From: Myxococcus hansupus
GTDB taxonomy: Bacteria > Myxococcota > Myxococcia > Myxococcales > Myxococcaceae
Length of the DNA: 64,000 bases
Assembly: GCF_000280925.3 (NCBI RefSeq)
Contig: NZ_CP012109.1
Span: forward strand, 3,616,501-3,680,500
Direction: 5' to 3'
Part shown: positions 17,361 to 26,522 of the stretch, one piece after another
How positions within the stretch are numbered: the stretch's first letter is position 1
How the letters are laid out: every line of letters starts with the position of its first letter
Made by a program: the position numbers and the translations under genes
The notes under the pieces: model-generated
What the model was told of the DNA's origin: nothing
The model's input: only the letters and a program-made list of their open reading frames with translations
The model's database searches: none

Positions 17361-18881
17361 ATGCGCAGGGCCTATCTGCACCTCACCCGCTTCCCGGTGC
17401 AGCGCCGGGTGGTGGAGTCGCCGGAGCTGGCGGGACGTCCCTTCGTCCTGGTGGAGGCGGTGCGTGGCCAGCGTCGGGTGGCCTTCGCCTCCACCTCGGC
17501 GTTGCGCGCGGGGGTGCGCCCGGGGATGACGTTGACGGCGGCCACCGCGCTGGAGCCGGTGCTGCGGCACTTTGACTACCGACCGGAGGAGGAGCTGCGC
17601 GCGTTGACGGCGCTGGGCGAGGCGCTGCTCCCGCTGGCGCCGGGCTTCCAGCTCTGCGCGCCGGACGGGCTTTGGTTGGACGCTGGCGCCGCGCACCTCT
17701 GCGGGGGCGAGGAGGCGCTGGGCACGCGGATGTTGGCGCTGTGCTCCGAGCTGGGTTACCGGGCGCACGTGGTGGTGGCGGAGGAGGCCTTCACCTCGCG
17801 CGCGGTGGCGCGGCATGGCGCGCGACGGGTGGAGGTGGTGGCCTCGGGAGAGAGCGCGCGGGCGCTGGCGCCGCTGCCCTTGTCCGCGCTGGAGGTCCGT
17901 GACAGCGCGGCCACGTTGTTCTCCGCGCTGGGATTCACCACGTTGGGGGACGTGGCGGCGCTGCCCGCGGGCGCGGTGGTGGCGCGGGCCGGTGCCGCCG
18001 GTACACGTGTCCAGGCGCGCTGCCGGGGCGAGGACGACACGCCCTTCGTGCCCGCGGTGCTGGAGTCCGTGCTGGAGGAGCGCGTGGTGCTGGACTTCCC
18101 CGCGGAGTCCTTCGAGCCGCTGCGCTTCGCGCTCAAGACGTTGATGGACCGGTTGGGCGCGCGCTTGTCCGGGCGGGGCCGCGCGGCGGTGCGGCTCACC
18201 TTCACCTTGAAGCTGGACCCCACGGGCCACCGGAGCGTGACGCTGACGCTGGCGCGCCCCACCGCGCGGGCGAAGCTGCTGCATGAGCTGGCGCGGCACC
18301 GGCTGGAGGAGCTGCGGCTGGAGAACCCGGTGGCGGAGGTGTCCGCCCGGGTGGACGAGCACTCCGAGGACGCGGGGCAGCAGCTCGTGCTGGGGGATAC
18401 GCCGGAAGGCGACGCGGCGTTGGAGGTGGTTCTGTCCCGGCTGGCGACGACGTTGGGGGAGGAGTCGCTGTTCTCCGCGGGGCTGGAGGCGGTCCACCGG
18501 CCCGAGGCGGCGCATGGCACCCGGGCCTTCCGGCCTCCCGAGGCCCGGCGGGGATTGTCCGCGGACCTCCTGGAGGGCCATGCCCGTGCGGCGCCGGGGG
18601 CCGGAGCCGTCGTGCGTGAGCGGCCCTCCCGGCTGTTGGCGGAGCCCGCGTGTCTGGACGCGGAGGTGGCGGCGTCTGGCCGGCTGCTGGCCGCGCGCAT
18701 GGGGGGACGGCGGCACCGCGTGACGGCGTTGGCGGGCCCGGAGCGGCTGGGCGGGGAGTGGTGGTCCGAGACGCCCTTCCAGCGGGATTACTACCGCGTC
18801 CACTTCGAGGGACTGGGGCCGGCCTGGGTGTTCCGGGACGGACGCGATGGACGTTTCTACCTCCAGGGACTGTTCGACTGA
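17361..18881 (+). CDS. imuB: ImuB, Y-family polymerase-like mutasome bridge
   Basis: A 506-residue protein related to DinB/Pol IV. In characterised systems ImuB is an inactive polymerase that links DnaE2 to the sliding clamp. The N-terminus aligns with the Y-family palm, but the catalytic Asp positions of Pol IV are replaced (YLHLTRFPVQRR), as is typical of ImuB. A little-finger-like region follows at about 240-345, then QQLVLGD near residue 350, which could be the clamp-binding motif, and a C-terminal tail rich in Arg, Trp and Tyr. It directly follows imuA. The partner polymerase dnaE2 is not adjacent but lies at 32082-35165 on the same strand. Confidence 0.85.
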   Translation: MRRAYLHLTRFPVQRRVVESPELAGRPFVLVEAVRGQRRVAFASTSALRAGVRPGMTLTAATALEPVLRHFDYRPEEELRALTALGEALLPLAPGFQLCAPDGLWLDAGAAHLCGGEEALGTRMLALCSELGYRAHVVVAEEAFTSRAVARHGARRVEVVASGESARALAPLPLSALEVRDSAATLFSALGFTTLGDVAALPAGAVVARAGAAGTRVQARCRGEDDTPFVPAVLESVLEERVVLDFPAESFEPLRFALKTLMDRLGARLSGRGRAAVRLTFTLKLDPTGHRSVTLTLARPTARAKLLHELARHRLEELRLENPVAEVSARVDEHSEDAGQQLVLGDTPEGDAALEVVLSRLATTLGEESLFSAGLEAVHRPEAAHGTRAFRPPEARRGLSADLLEGHARAAPGAGAVVRERPSRLLAEPACLDAEVAASGRLLAARMGGRRHRVTALAGPERLGGEWWSETPFQRDYYRVHFEGLGPAWVFRDGRDGRFYLQGLFD

Positions 18882-18935
18882 GGCCCGGTGGCCCTGCATA
18901 GTGGGCCCGTACCCCCGTCTCCCAGGTTTCCCGTC

Positions 18936-19466
18936 ATGCGCGCCTTCCGTCCCGCGGTCGTCCTGCTCAGCCTCTTGCTCGCCTCGTGCGCCGCGCCTCA
19001 GGTCCGCCCGCCAGGGGCCTTGCGCAAGGTGGTGGTCGTGGTGGGCTCGCGCGTGGACTCGCTGCCGAGCTTCACGTACCGGCAGGACATGATGGGGGAG
19101 GGCAACCCCCGCTCGGTGCTCGTCAGCCAGGCGCAGGCCACGCTGCAGGAGCGCGGCTTCGAGGTGGTGGGCACGCGCATCTCCGCGGCGCCTGCGCCCT
19201 CCATCAACGAGGTGGTGGAGATGATTCGGGACAACGACGCGGAGGCGGGCGTGGTGGTGGTGCTCAACTGGGTGGACGTGACGTCCGCGCAGATGATGGG
19301 GCGCACGGAGGTGCTGATGGAGACGGGGGTGGTGGGACCCAATGGCCGGCTGCGGTGGAGCAACCCCACGCGCACCACCTCCATGATTGGCGTGTACCAG
19401 GCGCAGACGGACCTGCGCTCCTACCTGCGCAAGGCGGTGGTGGAGGCCATCCAGGCCATCCCCTGA
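18936..19466 (+). CDS. Lipoprotein of unknown function
   Basis: A 176-residue protein with a clear lipoprotein signal (MRAFRPAVVLLSLLLASC, Cys18). The rest is a small alpha/beta domain with repeated strands KVVVVVGSRV and AGVVVVLNWVDV and the motif TYRQDMMGEGNP. I recognise no family. It starts 54 nt after imuB on the same strand and might share its transcript, but nothing links it to mutagenesis. ATG 18936 was preferred over an upstream in-frame ATG because the lipoprotein signal begins there. Confidence 0.7.
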   Translation: MRAFRPAVVLLSLLLASCAAPQVRPPGALRKVVVVVGSRVDSLPSFTYRQDMMGEGNPRSVLVSQAQATLQERGFEVVGTRISAAPAPSINEVVEMIRDNDAEAGVVVVLNWVDVTSAQMMGRTEVLMETGVVGPNGRLRWSNPTRTTSMIGVYQAQTDLRSYLRKAVVEAIQAIP

Positions 19467-19493
19467 GGAGGGCGGCCGGAAGCGCGGAGCGGC

Positions 19494-20024
19494 TCAGGGC
19501 GCCCGCTTCGGGCTCGCCAGGCGCAGGTGTTCGTAGACGGTCTCCGCGCGCAGGTAGAGGAACTGGGCGTCGCCGAAGGCCAGGGTGTCTCCGTCCTGGA
19601 GCTGCACCTGGGCGCGGTAGGCCAATGGGGCGCCGTTGATGAAGGTGCCGTTCATGGACTCGGCGTCGCGCACGGAGAAGCCGCCTCGGGTGGCGTTCCA
19701 CCGCAGGGTGGCGTGGTGCTGGGACACGGAGGGGTCGGGCACCATCAGATCGCAGTCCTCGGTGCGGCCGACCGTCAACTCCTCGCCGTCCACGGAGGGC
19801 TGGAGGAAGTGGACCTCCAGGTTGTCGAAGTCGCGGAGCATGGCGAGCAGCCGCTCATCCATGTGCGCGCGGTGGGCCATGCCGACGGTGCGCGACGCCA
19901 GGCTGCCGTGGACCTGGGCGGCGAGCTCCACGGGCGGCTGGATGAGGGCCACCGGACCGGACGCAGCCCGGAACGCGTCCAGCGAGGCACTCGCGAAGGG
20001 GCGGAGCTGATTCACGGACACCAT
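19494..20024 (-). CDS. FHA-domain protein
   Basis: A 176-residue protein with a C-terminal forkhead-associated domain (about 70-170) carrying the phosphothreonine-binding landmarks: GR (86-87), SVSQHH (99-104) and NGTFINGAP (125-133). The N-terminal 65 residues are helical with no known motif. FHA proteins read Ser/Thr kinase output, and myxobacteria have many such kinases; none is adjacent here. I chose ATG 20024 (MVSVNQLR). It converges on the lipoprotein before it and is divergent from the epimerase gene. Confidence 0.85.
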   Translation of the reverse strand: MVSVNQLRPFASASLDAFRAASGPVALIQPPVELAAQVHGSLASRTVGMAHRAHMDERLLAMLRDFDNLEVHFLQPSVDGEELTVGRTEDCDLMVPDPSVSQHHATLRWNATRGGFSVRDAESMNGTFINGAPLAYRAQVQLQDGDTLAFGDAQFLYLRAETVYEHLRLASPKRAP

Positions 20025-20125
20025 GAGGCCCACAACCCTACGTGCAGTTGGCGGGGACGGGAAGCGCCGCGTCCAGGTCCTCGGGCGTGGCATCCGGGTG
20101 GAGGGCATGGGAGCGTGGGGCGCAC

Positions 20126-21103
20126 ATGCGGGTACTCGTCACGGGAGCTGCGGGCTTCATTGGCCACCACGTCAGCGCACGGCTGCTGGCGCGGGGCGAC
20201 GCCGTCATCGGGGTGGACAACCTGGACCCCTCCGGGGACGTGGCGCTGAAGCAGGCCCGTCTGGCGCGCCTGGGCACGCTGCCAGGCGCTTCCGGGTTCA
20301 CCTTCCACCCGGTGGACATCACCGACGGCCCCGCGCTGCGAGCGCTCTTCGAGGCATCACCACCAGAGGCCGTGGTCCACCTGGCGGCGCGCGTGGGGGT
20401 GCGGCCCTCGGCGGGTGTCACCGCGCGGGACTACGTGAACAGCAACGTGTCGGGCTTCCTCCAGGTGTTGGAGCAGGCCGGCGCGGCCCGGGTGCGGCAC
20501 CTGGTCTACGCGTCGTCCAGCTCCGTGTATGGCGCGGGCTCGGTGCCTCCGTTCCAGGAAGGCGCGGCGGCGGACCATCCGCTCAGCGTCTACGCGGCCA
20601 CCAAGCGCGCGGATGAGCTGCTCGCGCACGCGTTCAGTCATCTGCACGGGCTGCCCACGAGCGGCCTGCGCTTCTTCACGGTGTACGGCCCGTGGGGGCG
20701 TCCGGACATGGCGCCGCTGCGCTTCCTCCGGGCCCTGCGGGAAGGCGCCGAGCTGGCGCTGCACGACGAGGGCCGGATGCAGCGCGACTTCACCCACGTG
20801 GAGGACGTGGCGGAGGCCGTGCTGCGGGTGCTGGACCGGCCGCCCTCGGGGGCACCCGCGTATCGCGTTCTCAACGTGGGGCGGGGCGAGCCCATCCCGG
20901 TCCGGGAGTTCCTGGCGGTGATGGAGCGGCGCCTGGGCACGCGGGCGAAGGTGCGTCCCACGCCCGCGCAGCCCGGGGAGATGGCGGCCACCTGGGCGGA
21001 CCCGTCCGAGTTGGAGCGGCAGACGGGGTTCCGGCCGCGCATCTCCGTGGAGGAAGGGCTGGCCGGCCTGGTGGCGTGGTTCCTCCAACAGGCCGGTGCC
21101 TGA
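20126..21103 (+). CDS. NAD-dependent sugar-nucleotide epimerase/dehydratase (UDP-glucuronate 4-epimerase-like)
   Basis: A 325-residue extended SDR. It has the Rossmann glycine motif GAAGFIG (7-13), Asp31 after strand 2 (NAD preference), the catalytic set with SSSSVYG and YAATK (Tyr156, Lys160), then FFTVYGPWGRPDMA, which is characteristic of UDP-glucuronate 4-epimerases. The enzyme would interconvert UDP-glucuronate and UDP-galacturonate for surface polysaccharide. Length is normal. ATG 20126 begins the Rossmann strand directly. No polysaccharide cluster surrounds it, so the exact substrate is inferred from motif resemblance only. Confidence 0.82.
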   Translation: MRVLVTGAAGFIGHHVSARLLARGDAVIGVDNLDPSGDVALKQARLARLGTLPGASGFTFHPVDITDGPALRALFEASPPEAVVHLAARVGVRPSAGVTARDYVNSNVSGFLQVLEQAGAARVRHLVYASSSSVYGAGSVPPFQEGAAADHPLSVYAATKRADELLAHAFSHLHGLPTSGLRFFTVYGPWGRPDMAPLRFLRALREGAELALHDEGRMQRDFTHVEDVAEAVLRVLDRPPSGAPAYRVLNVGRGEPIPVREFLAVMERRLGTRAKVRPTPAQPGEMAATWADPSELERQTGFRPRISVEEGLAGLVAWFLQQAGA

Positions 21104-21121
21104 GGTGCGGCGTCCCCGGGC

Positions 21122-22192
21122 CTACAGCAGGGGCAGCCGCGTGGCGACGGGGGCGACCACCTGCTTCGTGAAGTCCGCGGGCGTGAGCACCTTCACCGTT
21201 CCGGCGTACGAATACGACCGGCCGAGGAAGTCCGAGTGGCTGAACTGGAGCGGATACGTCCCCGCGCCCAGCCAGGTGACGAGGCTGCTCGACGTGCTGT
21301 AGGTGACGGCGGACAGCTTCCAGGAGAACGCGGAGGCGGCGAAGGACAGGTTCGCGCCGCGGGCGCCCCAGGCCGAGGTGAGGTTGAGTGCCTCGGTGGT
21401 CCGGATGACCGTCCTGCCCATGAACTCGGCGACGCGGACCGGCTCGGGGTACATGATGTGCAGCGCCAGCGCGTCCCACGTGGAGGGGCCCGCGTGGCCG
21501 TAGTTGCCGTGGATGCCGCAGCCCAGGAACTCGTAGTGCATCACCGAGTACCTGTCGTAGGGCGTGATGAAGCCGCTGTTCGCGCCGCCGCCGTAACCCG
21601 AGGCGCTGCAGAGGCTGAAGTTGACGTCGTTGCGCTCGTGCTCGTGGCTCAAGCCCAGCGCGTGCCCGACCTCGTGCAGCGTGTGGTCCTTCCAGGGCAC
21701 GCCGAGCGCGTCCGCGTCGTCACCGAGCTTCAGGTTGTGCCGGCAGCCCCGGTGCGTGGCGAGGTCGGCGGGCGAGTTGGACCAACTGCCGCCATGGCTG
21801 TTCTCGCCGTTGTAGTTGCCAGAGGCATTCAGGAACATCGGGCAGCCGTTGCCGGGGACCTGGCCCGAGAAGGGCGAGCTGGTGCCCGGTATCACGATGC
21901 GGATGTCGCCGCCGTGCCAGTGGTTGCCGTTGGCCAGGACGGTGGGCGCGGCGCAGGTGCCCAGGACGTTGAAACGGATGTTCGCGACGCGCTCGAAGTC
22001 GCGGATGTAATCAATCACCTGCTGCACGCGCGCGGGACGCGAGGTGAGCGCGTCACCGACGAAGCAGACGCTGGGCGTGCTGCTCTGGACGCCGGCGTAC
22101 CAGTAGAGGGAGGCGTGGACGGGACGCGCTCCCAACGCGGCGGCGAGGAGGACGAGGCCCGTCCAGAGGCCCCGGAGGTTCAGGGCGCGCAT
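21122..22192 (-). CDS. Secreted astacin-like zinc metalloprotease
   Basis: A 356-residue secreted protein with a signal peptide (hydrophobic run LVLLAAALG, cleavage near VHA). The zinc motif is HEVGHALGLSHEHER (His173, Glu174, His177, His183) and the Met-turn is SVMHY (216-220), the combination found in astacins (M12A) among the metzincins. Several cysteines suggest disulfides. Residues about 255-356 form a beta-rich C-terminal domain. It starts 2 nt after the stop of the small secreted protein at 22195-22530, so the two are cotranscribed and perhaps translationally coupled. The target is unknown; prey-protein digestion would fit a myxobacterium. Confidence 0.85.
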   Translation of the reverse strand: MRALNLRGLWTGLVLLAAALGARPVHASLYWYAGVQSSTPSVCFVGDALTSRPARVQQVIDYIRDFERVANIRFNVLGTCAAPTVLANGNHWHGGDIRIVIPGTSSPFSGQVPGNGCPMFLNASGNYNGENSHGGSWSNSPADLATHRGCRHNLKLGDDADALGVPWKDHTLHEVGHALGLSHEHERNDVNFSLCSASGYGGGANSGFITPYDRYSVMHYEFLGCGIHGNYGHAGPSTWDALALHIMYPEPVRVAEFMGRTVIRTTEALNLTSAWGARGANLSFAASAFSWKLSAVTYSTSSSLVTWLGAGTYPLQFSHSDFLGRSYSYAGTVKVLTPADFTKQVVAPVATRLPLL

Positions 22193-22194
22193 CG

Positions 22195-22530
22195 TTACAT
22201 CGCCGTCCAGTTGATGAGGCGGCAGTCGCTGGAGAGGCAGCCAATGGACGTGCCCGCGGTGGTGGACGGGTTGTAGTCCACGTGCAGCGTCCGGCCGCTG
22301 GCGAGCGCCGTGCTGAGCAGGCTGAGCGTGCGGTTCACGTGCGCCGTGTCGGCGGTGGAGAGCGCGAAGAACCAGATGCCTCCGGCGACGGAGGAGGCGC
22401 ACCGCACGTGGATGCGGGTGGAGTACACGGCCACGCTGGTCGGGACGCACGAAGCGCTGTCCGCGAGCGCGGGCGCGGCAATGAGGCTCATCCCCAGGGC
22501 GAGGGCGGGAAACAGACGGGTGGTGTTCAT
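22195..22530 (-). CDS. Small secreted protein paired with the astacin-like protease
   Basis: A 111-residue protein with a signal peptide ending ALADSA and a mature domain of about 85 residues with four cysteines. The mature part contains IHVRCAS, GGIWFFAL and CLSSDCRLINW, suggesting a small disulfide-bonded beta domain. I recognise no family with confidence. GGAGAA about 8 nt upstream of ATG 22530 supports the start. Its stop TAA is followed after two bases by the protease ATG, so the protease is expressed only with it; an inhibitor, chaperone or exported cofactor role is possible but unproven. Confidence 0.7.
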   Translation of the reverse strand: MNTTRLFPALALGMSLIAAPALADSASCVPTSVAVYSTRIHVRCASSVAGGIWFFALSTADTAHVNRTLSLLSTALASGRTLHVDYNPSTTAGTSIGCLSSDCRLINWTAM

Positions 22531-22619
22531 CGGGGGCGTTCTCCAAGACACGAAAGGGGCGCGAAATTGCGCCGATTTCGGTCAGGAGAACGGACCCCCT
22601 TCGAATCCTTCGCCTGCTG

Positions 22620-24122
22620 CTATGCGGATGTCACCGCGACCTGTCCGTGCTCCACGCGCCACACCTCGGAGGTGCAGGCCTGGGCGAAGGCCGCGTCGTG
22701 GGTGACGAGCATCAGCGCGCCCGGGTACTCGCGAAGCGCGGCCTCCAGCCGTTCGATGGAGGGCAGGTCCAGGTGGTTGGTGGGCTCGTCCAGCACCAGC
22801 GCCCAGGCGTGTTGTCCCAGGCCCCGCGCGATGAGGAGCTTGCGGACCTCTCCCGGGGACGGTTGCTCCGATGCGAGCAGCCGCTCCGGGTCCACGCCAA
22901 GCGCCGCCACGAGTGACAGCACACGGCCTCGTTCCTCGGGCGGCAGCGCGCGCACCGCGTCCAGGTTGGCCCGGGCCTCCTCCTCGCTGACGTCCTGCGG
23001 CAGGTACAACACCCGCTCGAGCGGAATGCGCGCGTGCTCCAACAGCGCGCGCACCAGGGTGCTCTTGCCCGCGCCGTTGGGCCCTTCGATGCGCACGCGC
23101 GCCTCGCGGCTCACGGACAGGTTCACCGGCCCGAGCAGCTCCACGTCCCCCGCGCGCAGGCCGGGCACGTCCAACGTGAAGAGCCACGGGTTGGGGGCGC
23201 GCGCGTAATCCAAGAAGACGGAGCGGCCCACGGTCTTGTCCGCGGTGACGGTGCCCACGGCCTCGCTGACGCGCTCCAGCTCGCGCCGGGCGACACCCAC
23301 GCGCCGTCCCGCGCCGGCCTCGGCCCAGCCGGCCACGACCTTGGCGCCCATGGAGCGCGCGTCGTTGTCGTTCTTGTTCTTCAATCGCTTGCGGGTGTGC
23401 CGCGCGGCATCCGCGGCCTGCTGTTCACGCCGGGCCTGGTCCAGGAGCTGGGCCGCGCGGCGTTGCTCCGCACGGGCTTGCTGGTGGGAGGCGAGCTCGC
23501 CCTCGCGCTCGGCTTCCCAGTGTCCCCGCGCGGCGGTGTAGGCGCCGGGCCACAGCCGGGCGCTCCCGTTGTGGACGCGGAGCGTGTTCGTGGTGAGGGA
23601 CTCCAGCAGCTCGCGGTCGTGGGACACCACGATGCCCAGTCCCCGGAAGCGGCGCAGCGCGGAGACGAGCCACGTGCGGGCCTCCGCGTCCAGGTGGTTG
23701 GTGGGCTCGTCGAGCAGCAACAGGTGGGGCTCGGCGGCGAGGGCCGCGCCCACCTGCCACCGTTTGCGCTCACCGGGTGACAGCGTGGGCCAGCGCTCCA
23801 GGGCGGTGACGTCCAGACCGAGCTGGCCGTGCAGCCGCCGCGCGATGGAGTCCCACGACTCCGCGAAGGCGGAGATGTCGGGCGTGAGCGCCTCCACCTC
23901 CTGACGGCAGAGCCGGAGGGTGGGGGCCGTGGGGTCGAACTGGAGGTGTCCCTCGGTGGGCGTCAGCTCACCCGAGAGCAGACGGAGGAGGGTGGATTTG
24001 CCGGCGCCATTGGCCCCCACGAGCCCGGTCCAACCCGGGGGCAAGTGGAAGTCGACATCGGAGAAGACGGGAACGGCGTCGGAAAACGCGAACGAAACGC
24101 GGTGCGCGCGCACGGAAGGCAT
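22620..24122 (-). CDS. ABC-F family ATPase (translation/ribosome-associated)
   Basis: A 500-residue protein with two ABC ATPase domains in one chain and no membrane segments. The first has Walker A GANGAGKST, signature LSPGERKR and Walker B LLLLDEPTNHLD; the second has GPNGAGKST, PSPGEVRKL and LVLDEPTNHLD. They are joined by a charged helical linker (about 200-270), the P-site tRNA interaction motif region of ABC-F proteins. These act on the ribosome, either as translation factors or in antibiotic resistance by target protection. The subgroup cannot be told by eye. The sequence before the start (24123-24339) contains no other gene and could carry a leader, but no attenuator was recognised. 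Confidence 0.88.
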   Translation of the reverse strand: MPSVRAHRVSFAFSDAVPVFSDVDFHLPPGWTGLVGANGAGKSTLLRLLSGELTPTEGHLQFDPTAPTLRLCRQEVEALTPDISAFAESWDSIARRLHGQLGLDVTALERWPTLSPGERKRWQVGAALAAEPHLLLLDEPTNHLDAEARTWLVSALRRFRGLGIVVSHDRELLESLTTNTLRVHNGSARLWPGAYTAARGHWEAEREGELASHQQARAEQRRAAQLLDQARREQQAADAARHTRKRLKNKNDNDARSMGAKVVAGWAEAGAGRRVGVARRELERVSEAVGTVTADKTVGRSVFLDYARAPNPWLFTLDVPGLRAGDVELLGPVNLSVSREARVRIEGPNGAGKSTLVRALLEHARIPLERVLYLPQDVSEEEARANLDAVRALPPEERGRVLSLVAALGVDPERLLASEQPSPGEVRKLLIARGLGQHAWALVLDEPTNHLDLPSIERLEAALREYPGALMLVTHDAAFAQACTSEVWRVEHGQVAVTSA

Positions 24123-24339
24123 ATGAGGAGACTCCTGAATCCAGGGCGCAAGCCAGCCCGAAGGCGGCTCAGCGCGAGAACGTCAAACGACCTTGGATTT
24201 CAGCGAAGCGTCCTCAAGGGTGCGGCGACCTCTGGTTGGGAGGGGGCGTCAATCCCTCCTGGTGATGGCTGCAATCTATGTCCAGGCGCGCGCCGGAATG
24301 CAACTCCCGCGTTCCGGCGCGGTGCCCGTGCGTCCTGAA

Positions 24340-24714
24340 TCAACCCGCCGTGGAAGTCGCGAAGTTCCCCAACCGGCGCGACAGCCGCCACGCGCCGACG
24401 GAGGCAAGCAGGCCCCCTGACATGGCGAGCAGCAGGGCGAGCGCCACGTTGTGCAGCGCCTCGAAGGTGCCGGCGAAGAGGACACGCGGGCCTTCTTCCG
24501 ACAGCGGGCCCGCATACGCGCTGAGCAGGGACATGATGCCGGTGGCGAAGCCGAGCGTACCGGCCATCAAGGTGCAGAGGCCGAGCGACAGCATCAGCGG
24601 CACGTAGCGCGGCTCGGGCCTGCGCGCGTATTGGACGCAGGTGGCGATGAGCGCGAGCCCCGCCAGCAACGTCGGGTACATCCCCCAGCCTCCCGCGATG
24701 AATGCGTCCTGCAT
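24340..24714 (-). CDS. Small membrane protein, MotA/TolQ/ExbB-like in outline
   Basis: A 124-residue protein with three predicted hydrophobic helices (PTLLAGLALIATCV, PLMLSLGLCTLMAGTLGFATG and a C-terminal ALALLLAMSGGLLASV) and a short charged tail. The opening AFIAGGWGMYPTLL resembles the first helix of proton-channel proteins of the MotA/TolQ/ExbB type, but the protein is half their length. ATG 24714 is chosen because GGAGGG lies just upstream of it; an in-frame ATG at 24726 is the alternative. Divergent from the WYL regulator at 24820. Confidence 0.65.
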   Translation of the reverse strand: MQDAFIAGGWGMYPTLLAGLALIATCVQYARRPEPRYVPLMLSLGLCTLMAGTLGFATGIMSLLSAYAGPLSEEGPRVLFAGTFEALHNVALALLLAMSGGLLASVGAWRLSRRLGNFATSTAG

Positions 24715-24819
24715 GGTTCCCTCCATGTGGTGTGTCAGACGGGCTCAGACATCGCGGCGCATGGAAGGTTCCCGCGAAGCGGATAGGGTGCGCGCCATCC
24801 CTTCGCCTCGGGTGACGTC

Positions 24820-25536
24820 ATGGACAGGATTCTTCGCCTCTTCGGGCTCATGGACTCGCTGCGGCGGCACCGGAGTGCCGTCACGGCGCAGGTGCTCGCG
24901 GAGGAGCATCAGGTCTCCATCCGGACCGTCTATCGCGACATCCAGATGCTGCAGGCGCTCGGGGCTCCCATTGGGGGCGAGGCGGGGTTGGGCTACGTGC
25001 TCCTCCCCGGGTTCTTCCTGCCGCCGCTGATGTTCTCCGTGGAGGAGCTGGAGGCGCTGGTCCTGGGGGCGCGTTGGGTCGAACAGCTTCCGGACTCGGA
25101 GCTGGCCTCGGCCGCGACCAATGCCCTGGCCAAGCTGAGCGCGGCGGTTCCGGAGGAACTCGCGGGGCGCATCGACGACACGGGCTTGTGGCCCGTCATG
25201 GAGCGTGGCGGCGCGAGGCCGTCGCCGCTGCTCGGGCTCGTGCGGCGCGCGATGCGCGAGGAGCGGGGGCTCTTCATGCGGTATCAGAATCAGTCGGGCG
25301 AGGTGTCGGAGCGCGTCGTGCTGCCCGTGCAGCTCGCGTACTTTCAGGAGCGGCAGGTCTTCGTGGCCTGGTGCTTCAAGCGGAATGCGTTCGCCCGCTT
25401 CCGCCTGGACCGGGTGCAGCACGCGGAGCTCTCCGAGCAGCGCTTCCACCGGCCCCGCGTCGAGCTCGCGCGGCAGTGGTTCGAGGAATTCGAGGCCCAG
25501 CTTGAACAGGCCCTGGACGACAAGGACGTGCCCTGA
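24820..25536 (+). CDS. HTH/WYL-domain transcriptional regulator (YafY family)
   Basis: A 238-residue DNA-binding regulator. The N-terminal winged helix-turn-helix (about 1-60, MDRILRLFGLMDSLRRHRSA then SIRTVYRDIQML) is typical of HTH_11/DeoR-like YafY proteins. A WYL domain follows from about 140, with a modified ligand motif (MRYQNQSGEVSERVVLPVQLAYFQ). Such proteins often respond to small ligands or nucleic acid. It is divergent from the small membrane protein and upstream of the NmrA-like gene, either of which could be its target. Confidence 0.85.
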   Translation: MDRILRLFGLMDSLRRHRSAVTAQVLAEEHQVSIRTVYRDIQMLQALGAPIGGEAGLGYVLLPGFFLPPLMFSVEELEALVLGARWVEQLPDSELASAATNALAKLSAAVPEELAGRIDDTGLWPVMERGGARPSPLLGLVRRAMREERGLFMRYQNQSGEVSERVVLPVQLAYFQERQVFVAWCFKRNAFARFRLDRVQHAELSEQRFHRPRVELARQWFEEFEAQLEQALDDKDVP

Positions 25537-25656
25537 CGCCGCCGGTGTGCCCAGGGGACGTCGGCTGCTGACACGTTCTGTCGCGGGGCCGCGTTATCCG
25601 GTTCGAGTGCCGCCCACGGAGGACGGGGGCGGCCTTCTCTCGACATGGAGCCTCCC

Positions 25657-26511
25657 ATGAACACACCCCTCGAAAAGACGCCTCGCTCGCCTGGGCTCAT
25701 CCTGGTCACCGGCGCCACGGGCAAGGTCGGCCGGCACCTCGTCCAACAGCTCGTCGCCGCTGGGCACCGTGTCCGCGCGCTGTCGCGGAGCCCCGCGCGG
25801 GCGAACCTTCCGCCGGAGGTCGAGGTCCTGCAAGGCGACCTGGCGGACGTAGGCTCCCTTGCGCGCGCGTTCGAAGGCGTGAGCGCCGTCCACCTCATCA
25901 CCCTGGGCGGCGACAACGGCGAGTCGCTGACGAACGGGGACGACCTCATCCAGCTCGCCGAGAAGTCCGGCGTTCGCACGGCCACGGTGCTCGGCGGCTG
26001 GGATGAGACGTCCGTCGAGAGCGCCCTTCAAAAAAGCGCCATCGGGTGGACGCGGCTGGAGCCGGTCGAGTTCATGTCGAACGCGCTGGAGTGGGCGCCC
26101 GGCATCAAGGAAACGGGCGCCGTCCGGCAGCTCGCGGCGTGGCCCAGCGCCGTGGTGCACGAAGCGGACATCGCGGCGGTGGCGCTGGTCGCGCTGACGC
26201 AGGAGGGCCACGCGGGCAAGCGGTATCACCTGAGTGGTCCGCAGGCGCTCACCCCCGCGGAGCGCATCGCGCTCATCGCGAAGGCCGTGGGCCGCTCCAT
26301 TTCCTTCGAAGCGCTCAACGAGGAGCAGGAGCGCGAACGGCTCCGCGCCAATGGTTACCCGGAGGACTACGTCGAGTTCGGCATCCAGCTCGCCACGAAT
26401 CCCCCGGCGCAAGCGGCTGCGCTCGTCCCCACGGTGGAGCAGGTGACAGGTCGTCCCGGGCGCACCTTCGCGGCCTGGGCCATGGAGAACGCCCAGGCGT
26501 TTCGCGCGTAG
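25657..26511 (+). CDS. NmrA-like NAD(P)-binding protein
   Basis: A 284-residue atypical SDR. The nucleotide-binding motif GATGKVG follows strand 1 and ALSRSPAR provides the basic residues for NADP. There is no YxxxK motif, as in NmrA/HSCARG and quinone-reductase-like members. The region FMSNALEW and SGPQALTPAERI match the usual NmrA/NAD(P)H-binding layout. ATG 25657 is chosen over 25645 because GGAG lies 7 nt upstream. Its stop is 11 nt from the next gene, so both form an operon. Confidence 0.82.
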   Translation: MNTPLEKTPRSPGLILVTGATGKVGRHLVQQLVAAGHRVRALSRSPARANLPPEVEVLQGDLADVGSLARAFEGVSAVHLITLGGDNGESLTNGDDLIQLAEKSGVRTATVLGGWDETSVESALQKSAIGWTRLEPVEFMSNALEWAPGIKETGAVRQLAAWPSAVVHEADIAAVALVALTQEGHAGKRYHLSGPQALTPAERIALIAKAVGRSISFEALNEEQERERLRANGYPEDYVEFGIQLATNPPAQAAALVPTVEQVTGRPGRTFAAWAMENAQAFRA

Positions 26512-26522
26512 AGGAGGCCGAG

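Noticed and set aside
16767-18899. Minus-strand frame of 710 codons
   Set aside because: Antisense of imuA-imuB with low-complexity content.
22558-22573. Short inverted repeat GGCGC...GCGCC between the ABC-F gene and the small secreted protein gene
   Set aside because: Only 5 bp arms; too short to support a terminator or operator call.
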